Shown: positions 6,145 to 10,251 of the stretch, piece after piece
Numbering within the stretch: position 1 is the first letter of the stretch
Layout: each line of letters opens with the position of its first letter
Assembly: GCA_038229695.1 (NCBI GenBank)
Contig: JBBROE010000137.1
Coordinates: forward strand, 1 to 10,251
From: JACMLD01 sp038229695
Lineage (GTDB): Bacteria; Bacteroidota; Bacteroidia; Chitinophagales; Chitinophagaceae
Direction: 5' to 3'
DNA length: 10,251 nt
Translations under genes and position numbers: made by a program
Notes under the pieces: model-generated
Seen by the model: only the letters and a program-made list of their open reading frames with translations
Databases searched by the model: none
What the model was told of the DNA's origin: nothing

Positions 6145-7260
6145 TCATATAATGGTTGACTTCCTGAGCTCGATATTGTTCCGGTTCACTTTGTCGGGTA
6201 TTCTGTCTGCTACATAATCGGTGATCAGTTCCCCGATGGTGGAGGTGAAATAAAAATTCACCGGGTCGATGTCCTTGGTCACGAAGCCATGAATGAGCGT
6301 CCATTCTGCGGCCTCCCGCACCAGTGCCGCTTCCTGCTGCAACCCAAAATGATCCAGCATCATGGCCGCGGATAAAATTGATCCCAGCGGGTTAGCAATG
6401 TCCTTACCGGCCGCCTGGGGGTAAGACCCGTGGATAGGCTCAAACAGGGCCACCGAATTGCCCACGGAAGCGGATGGCAACAAGCCCAGCGACCCCGTAA
6501 TCACGCTCGCCTCATCGCTGATGATATCACCAAACATATTCTCCGTCAGGATTACATCAAATTGTTTTGGATTTAAAATAATCTGCATGGCGGCATTGTC
6601 GACAAACAGGAAATCGACTGCTACTCCAGGGTAAGCTGCTGCAATTTCCTGCACCACTTTCCGCCATAGCCTCGACGTCTCCAGCACATTGGCCTTATCC
6701 ACCAGTGTCAGTTTATTCCTGCGCTGTTGCGCATATTTAAAGGCCAGGTGGCTCACCCGCTCAATTTCATGACGCGTGTACGTACACTCGTCAACCGCCT
6801 GCTGCTGATCAGCACTCAGCTCCTTCTTACCGAAATAAATTCCACCGGTCAGCTCCCGGAAAATTACAAAGTCGACATCTTCCAGCTGCTTGCTCTTCAG
6901 CGGAGAAAGGTGCTGCAGTGAGGGATACGTAATGATCGGGCGGATATTCGCAAACAACTGCAATGATTTGCGCAGCTTCAGCAAGCCCTGTTCAGGCCTT
7001 ACTTTGGCGGTGGGATCATTGTCATACTTCGGATCACCAATAGCCCCGAACAAAATCGCATCACTTTCCAGGCAGGTGGTGATGGTCTCATCCGGCAGCG
7101 GGTTGCCGGTCGCATCAATGGCTACCGCACCCATCAGCCCGTGATGATAGGTAAATTCGTGCCCAAACTTTTCCGCAATGGCATCCAGTACGTGTATGGA
7201 CTGCCTTGTCACTTCCGGGCCAATGCCGTCGCCATTGATGACTGCAATATTTTTTTTCAT
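6145..7260 (-). CDS. leuB: 3-Isopropylmalate dehydrogenase
   Basis: This enzyme oxidatively decarboxylates 3-isopropylmalate to 2-oxoisocaproate with NAD+, the last leucine-specific step before transamination by IlvE. It has 371 aa, normal for the family. The start INGDGIGPEV is followed by the substrate segment RPEQGLLKLRKSLQLFANIRP (R97, R107), then R135 in FRELTGG, Y142 and K189 (VDKANVLETSRLWR). Metal ligands are D221, D245 and D249 in NMFGDIISDEASVITGSLG. The NAD-binding region FEPIHGSYPQAAGKDIANP lies at 273-291. These residues separate it from isocitrate and tartrate dehydrogenases of the same fold. It ends 109 nt before the candidate leader peptide and 320 nt before ilvE; it starts 34 nt after leuD. 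It appears to be the last gene of the leu half, with no clear terminator after it. Confidence 0.97.
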   Translation of the reverse strand: MKKNIAVINGDGIGPEVTRQSIHVLDAIAEKFGHEFTYHHGLMGAVAIDATGNPLPDETITTCLESDAILFGAIGDPKYDNDPTAKVRPEQGLLKLRKSLQLFANIRPIITYPSLQHLSPLKSKQLEDVDFVIFRELTGGIYFGKKELSADQQQAVDECTYTRHEIERVSHLAFKYAQQRRNKLTLVDKANVLETSRLWRKVVQEIAAAYPGVAVDFLFVDNAAMQIILNPKQFDVILTENMFGDIISDEASVITGSLGLLPSASVGNSVALFEPIHGSYPQAAGKDIANPLGSILSAAMMLDHFGLQQEAALVREAAEWTLIHGFVTKDIDPVNFYFTSTIGELITDYVADRIPDKVNRNNIELRKSTII

Positions 7261-7294
7261 ATCAGCTTATCAAACTATGTTATGCCGCGCCGCC

Positions 7295-7891
7295 TCAAAC
7301 TGCGTGCTTTTCAAAGGCTGCTATCTCCTCCTTCATACTCAGCAGGTAGTCGATGTCGTCGTACCCGTTCAGCAGGCAGGTCTTTTTATAATAGTTAATC
7401 TCGAATTGTTCCATTACATCGGTGCCTTGTATCGAGATCGTCTGCTCCGGCAGGTTTACTTCCAGCACCGTGGCAGGGGCCTGCGCCACCGCGGCAAAAG
7501 CCTGTTGCATAAAAGATTCACTCACGGTGACGGGGAGCAGAAAATTATTGAGGGAATTATTTTTAAAAATATCTGCGAAAAAACTGCTCACCACCACATC
7601 GAAACCGGCGTCTTTTATCGCCCAGGCTGCATGTTCGCGGCTTGAGCCGCACCCAAAGTTTTTGGCGGCCAGTAATATTTTACCGCCATAGCGGGTATCA
7701 TTCAGCGGAAAATCAGGAACGGGCTGGCCTGGATCATCGTTCCGGTACCGCCAGTCACGAAACAGATTTTTCCCAAAACCGTCGCGGCTGGTCCCTTTCA
7801 GGAAACGCGCAGGAATGATCTGATCGGTGTCCACGTTCTCGATATTCAGGGGCACCACCGTCGAATGAATAATATTGATCTGCTTGCTCAT
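7295..7891 (-). CDS. leuD: 3-Isopropylmalate dehydratase small subunit
   Basis: This is the swivel-domain subunit that with LeuC isomerises 2-isopropylmalate to 3-isopropylmalate. The product has 198 aa, the usual length. It shows NVDTDQIIPARFLK near residue 19, NFGCGSSREHAAWAI near residue 78 (the substrate-binding GSSREHA loop) and DIFKNNSLNNFLLPV near residue 106. It lies 19 nt after leuC and 34 nt before leuB, a tight arrangement consistent with stoichiometric expression of the two dehydratase subunits. The ATG at 7891 matches the family N-terminus. Confidence 0.97.
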   Translation of the reverse strand: MSKQINIIHSTVVPLNIENVDTDQIIPARFLKGTSRDGFGKNLFRDWRYRNDDPGQPVPDFPLNDTRYGGKILLAAKNFGCGSSREHAAWAIKDAGFDVVVSSFFADIFKNNSLNNFLLPVTVSESFMQQAFAAVAQAPATVLEVNLPEQTISIQGTDVMEQFEINYYKKTCLLNGYDDIDYLLSMKEEIAAFEKHAV

Positions 7892-7910
7892 GGTATAGAA
7901 AAGACTTTAA

Positions 7911-9311
7911 TCAGTTGTAATATTCCCGTACATCCCCCACTTCCCCCGTTACTGCGGCGAGGGCAGCTGTCAGCGGGCTGGCCAGGAAAGTCCGCGCATT
8001 CGGTCCCTGCCTTCCCTCGAAATTCCGGTTGCTGGTGGAAATACAATATTTCCCGGCCGGTATTTTATCTTCATTCATACCGAGACAGGCGCTGCAGCCG
8101 GGCTGCCGCAGCAAGAAACCCGCCGCTTCGAACACTTTGTCGATCCCTTCTTCTATAGCCTGCTTCTCCACCTGTTTACTTCCCGGCACCACCCATACTT
8201 CCACGTTGTCTGCCTTATGTTTGCCCTTCACGAAAGATGCCACCATCCTCAGGTCTTCAATCCGTGCATTGGTGCAGCTGCCGATAAAAACATAGTCCAC
8301 TTTTTTTCCTTTGATGCCCGTCCCAGGCAGCAGTCCCATATAGGCCAGCGATTTTTCAAAAGAAGGTTTTTCACGCTCCTCAATTTCGTCCAGCATCGGT
8401 ACATGACCACTCACGCCAATACCCATCCCAGGGTTAGTGCCGTAGGTAATCATCGGTTCGATATCCTCCGCGCGGATGAGGATTTCTTTGTCGAATACCG
8501 CGTCGGCATCGCTGCACAGTGTTTTCCAGTAGCTGAGTTGCGTATCCCATTCCTCGCCGGTGGGTGCAAATTTCCTTCCCTTCATGTAATTAAAAGTAGT
8601 TGCATCGGGGGCAATCATGCCACAGCGGGCGCCCATTTCAATGCTCATGTTGCAAATCGTCATGCGGGCTTCCATGGACAACGCACGGATCGCGGAGCCG
8701 GCAAATTCCACGGCATAACCGGTAGCGCCACTGGCCGATATCTGGGAAAGAATATATAAAACGATGTCCTTGCTCACCACCCCGGGATTCAGTTGTCCAT
8801 CGACGGTAATTCTCATGAGCCTGGGTTTGGTCTGCATGAGACACTGGGTAGCCATCACCATTTCTACTTCACTGGTACCGATGCCGAAAGCCATGCTGCC
8901 AAAGGCCCCGTGGGTAGAAGTATGGCTGTCTCCGCAGACAATGGTCATCCCCGGCTGGGTCAGTCCCAGTTCAGGACCGATGATATGGACAATCCCCTGG
9001 AAAGGGTGTCCCAGTCCGTAAAGTTCAATCCCGTGAGCTGTACAGTTTTTCTTCAGCGTATCTACCTGTATGCGCGACAGTTCTTCTTTTATGGGCAGGT
9101 GCTGGTTCAACGTCGGCACGTTGTGATCCGCAGTGGCCACCACCTGCTGCGGCCGCAGCACTTTGATGCCTCTTTTGTTCAGCCCGGCGAAGGCCTGCGG
9201 GCTGGTTACCTCGTGAATAAAATGCTTGTCGATATAAAGCACGGCGGGGCCGCCCTCGATGGTCTTTACCACGTGCCTGTCCCAGATTTTTTCGAAAAGT
9301 GTTGTCGCCAT
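7911..9311 (-). CDS. leuC: 3-Isopropylmalate dehydratase large subunit
   Basis: This is the aconitase-family catalytic subunit carrying the [4Fe-4S] cluster; with LeuD it isomerises 2-isopropylmalate to 3-isopropylmalate. The product has 466 aa, the same length as the enteric enzyme. It begins TLFEKIWDRHVV and carries VCGDSHTSTHGAFG (126-139), MGARCGMIAPDATTF (226-240), and the cluster cysteines C346 (GSCTNARIEDLR), C406 and C409 (GCSACLGMN). SNRNFEGRQGP (427-437) is the conserved substrate-binding segment. The start at 9311 fits the family. The 66-nt gap to leuA contains no obvious promoter or terminator. A homoaconitase role is unlikely given the leu context. Confidence 0.97.
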   Translation of the reverse strand: MATTLFEKIWDRHVVKTIEGGPAVLYIDKHFIHEVTSPQAFAGLNKRGIKVLRPQQVVATADHNVPTLNQHLPIKEELSRIQVDTLKKNCTAHGIELYGLGHPFQGIVHIIGPELGLTQPGMTIVCGDSHTSTHGAFGSMAFGIGTSEVEMVMATQCLMQTKPRLMRITVDGQLNPGVVSKDIVLYILSQISASGATGYAVEFAGSAIRALSMEARMTICNMSIEMGARCGMIAPDATTFNYMKGRKFAPTGEEWDTQLSYWKTLCSDADAVFDKEILIRAEDIEPMITYGTNPGMGIGVSGHVPMLDEIEEREKPSFEKSLAYMGLLPGTGIKGKKVDYVFIGSCTNARIEDLRMVASFVKGKHKADNVEVWVVPGSKQVEKQAIEEGIDKVFEAAGFLLRQPGCSACLGMNEDKIPAGKYCISTSNRNFEGRQGPNARTFLASPLTAALAAVTGEVGDVREYYN

Positions 9312-9377
9312 TTACTTGCTTTAGAATACGCGTGACGCAGCAGCGCCACACCTGTCAAAACTATGAACATGAGAAAA

Positions 9378-10251
9378 TCACAATGCGTTGGCCGGCCGGG
9401 GTGCGTATTCCCCCGCCAGCTGGTGCAGGTCTTCCTCGTCGATTTCCTTTTTAGCATCAGCTACCTGCAGGAACCGTTCGTATAACACATCGATATCGTT
9501 GCGCGTGTAGGCATAACCCAGTTTATGAAACCGGTGGGCCAGCGCGCTCCTGCCGCTTCTCGCGGTGAGTACGATGCGGCTTCCTTCCGCCCCCACTTCT
9601 TCCGGGCTGATAATTTCGTACGTCAGCGAGTCTTTCAGGAATCCGTCCTGGTGAATGCCGGAAGAGTGCGAAAAAGCATTCGCGCCTACTATCGCCTTGT
9701 TCACCTGCACTGCGGTGCGCATGGTGTCGGCAACCAGGCGGCTCATCGGGTTCAGCATGCGGGTATTGATGCCCGTCGTGAAACCCAGGTGAGCATGTTG
9801 CTTCAGTACCATCACTACTTCTTCCAGCGAGGTATTACCGGCTCTTTCGCCAAGCCCGTTGATGGTACATTCTACCTGGCGGGCGCCATTTATGACGCCG
9901 GCAATGGAGTTGGCCGTAGCGAGACCCAGGTCGTTATGACAGTGGCAGGAGATGACTGCCTTGTCGATATTGGGTACGTTGTTAACAAGCCAGGCAATTT
10001 TGTCCCCGTACTGGTTAGGCAAGCAATAACCCGTGGTGTCCGGGATATTGACCGTTGTAGCGCCGGCAGCAATAACGGCCTCCACTACGCGGGCCAGGTA
10101 ATCGTTATCGGTGCGGCCGGCATCTTCGGCATAAAATTCAACATCGTCTACAAATTTCCTGGCGAACTTTACTGCTTTAACAGCCCGCAACAGGATTTCC
10201 TCGCGCGTGGCATTAAATTTTGACTTGATATGAAAATCGGACACGCCGATG
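9378..10251 (-). CDS. leuA: 2-Isopropylmalate synthase, C-terminal part (5' end beyond window), short form
   Basis: This enzyme condenses acetyl-CoA with 2-ketoisovalerate, the first leucine-specific step. The last 290 codons are visible, with the frame open to the right edge; the GTG at 10244 is an internal valine (context IGVSDFHIKSKFNATRE), not a start. Catalytic TIM-barrel motifs are VEFYAEDAGRTDNDY, the metal-binding HCHND and NGLGERAGNTSLEEV. The linker subdomain has AFSHSSGIHQDGFLKD. The protein ends LHQLAGEYAPRPANAL soon after this subdomain, so the C-terminal leucine-binding regulatory domain of long LeuA enzymes is absent. The full protein would be about 390 aa by inference. Homocitrate or citramalate synthase share the fold, but the adjacent leuCDB genes favour LeuA. 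Confidence 0.93.
   Translation of the reverse strand, partial: IGVSDFHIKSKFNATREEILLRAVKAVKFARKFVDDVEFYAEDAGRTDNDYLARVVEAVIAAGATTVNIPDTTGYCLPNQYGDKIAWLVNNVPNIDKAVISCHCHNDLGLATANSIAGVINGARQVECTINGLGERAGNTSLEEVVMVLKQHAHLGFTTGINTRMLNPMSRLVADTMRTAVQVNKAIVGANAFSHSSGIHQDGFLKDSLTYEIISPEEVGAEGSRIVLTARSGRSALAHRFHKLGYAYTRNDIDVLYERFLQVADAKKEIDEEDLHQLAGEYAPRPANAL

Noticed and set aside
6113..6304. A 63-codon minus-strand ORF overlapping the end of leuB.
   Set aside because: It is out of frame with the intact leuB, His/Arg-rich like an off-frame read, and has no start signal.
9266..9370. A 34-codon minus-strand ORF across the leuA-leuC gap, beginning MFIVLTGVALL, possibly a second Leu/Val-rich leader.
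   Set aside because: It runs 46 nt into the start of leuC in another frame, has no terminator or alternative stems after it and no ribosome site, and its branched-chain run is short and broken by T, G and A.
10242..10244. GTG as the start codon of leuA.
   Set aside because: The frame stays open upstream (Ile-Gly before Val-Ser-Asp-Phe-His), and conserved LeuA sequence continues across it, so it is an internal codon of a gene cut by the window edge.

Overview
The window is a nine-gene branched-chain amino acid (Leu/Ile/Val) biosynthesis cluster, with every gene on the minus strand. Read 5'->3' along that strand (from the right edge to the left), the order is leuA (5' end outside the window), leuC, leuD, leuB, a 320-nt control region, ilvE, ilvD, ilvB, ilvN and ilvC (3' end outside the window). 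No credible gene lies on the plus strand; long plus-strand frames are shadows of these conserved genes. No tRNA, rRNA, mobile element, CRISPR array or sign of horizontal transfer was seen.

The organism is probably a member of the Bacteroidota, most likely the Chitinophagaceae (Chitinophaga-like). The reasons are the flavour of the IlvC, IlvB, LeuB and LeuC sequences, moderate GC content by eye, A-rich start regions mostly lacking Shine-Dalgarno sites, and a promoter in the main intergenic gap that fits the Bacteroidota -33 TTTG / -7 TAnnTTTG pattern. This placement is by recognition, not by search.

Right half (about 6145-10251): leuA, leuC, leuD and leuB follow one another with gaps of 66, 19 and 34 nt. 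Together they convert 2-ketoisovalerate plus acetyl-CoA to the leucine 2-oxoacid. LeuA ends straight after its catalytic and linker region and has no C-terminal leucine-binding domain.

Centre (5825-6144): this is the most interesting part. After leuB there is a Bacteroidota-type promoter, then a 33-codon ORF with 13 Ile/Val/Leu codons, including an unbroken V-V-I-I-I-L run. An AU-rich hairpin follows, then a strong GC stem with seven U's (intrinsic terminator) about 60 nt before ilvE. A G-run at the end of the short ORF can pair with the 5' arm of the terminator. This is the architecture of a leader-peptide transcription attenuator controlling the ilv half of the cluster.

Left half (1-5824): ilvE, ilvD, ilvB, ilvN and ilvC encode the transaminase, dihydroxyacid dehydratase, both acetohydroxyacid synthase subunits and the reductoisomerase. 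These carry pyruvate or 2-ketobutyrate through to valine and isoleucine; the 2-ketoisovalerate formed by IlvD feeds LeuA. IlvE also carries out the final leucine transamination. Threonine deaminase (ilvA) is not in the window. All visible active-site motifs are intact and no frameshifts were seen.
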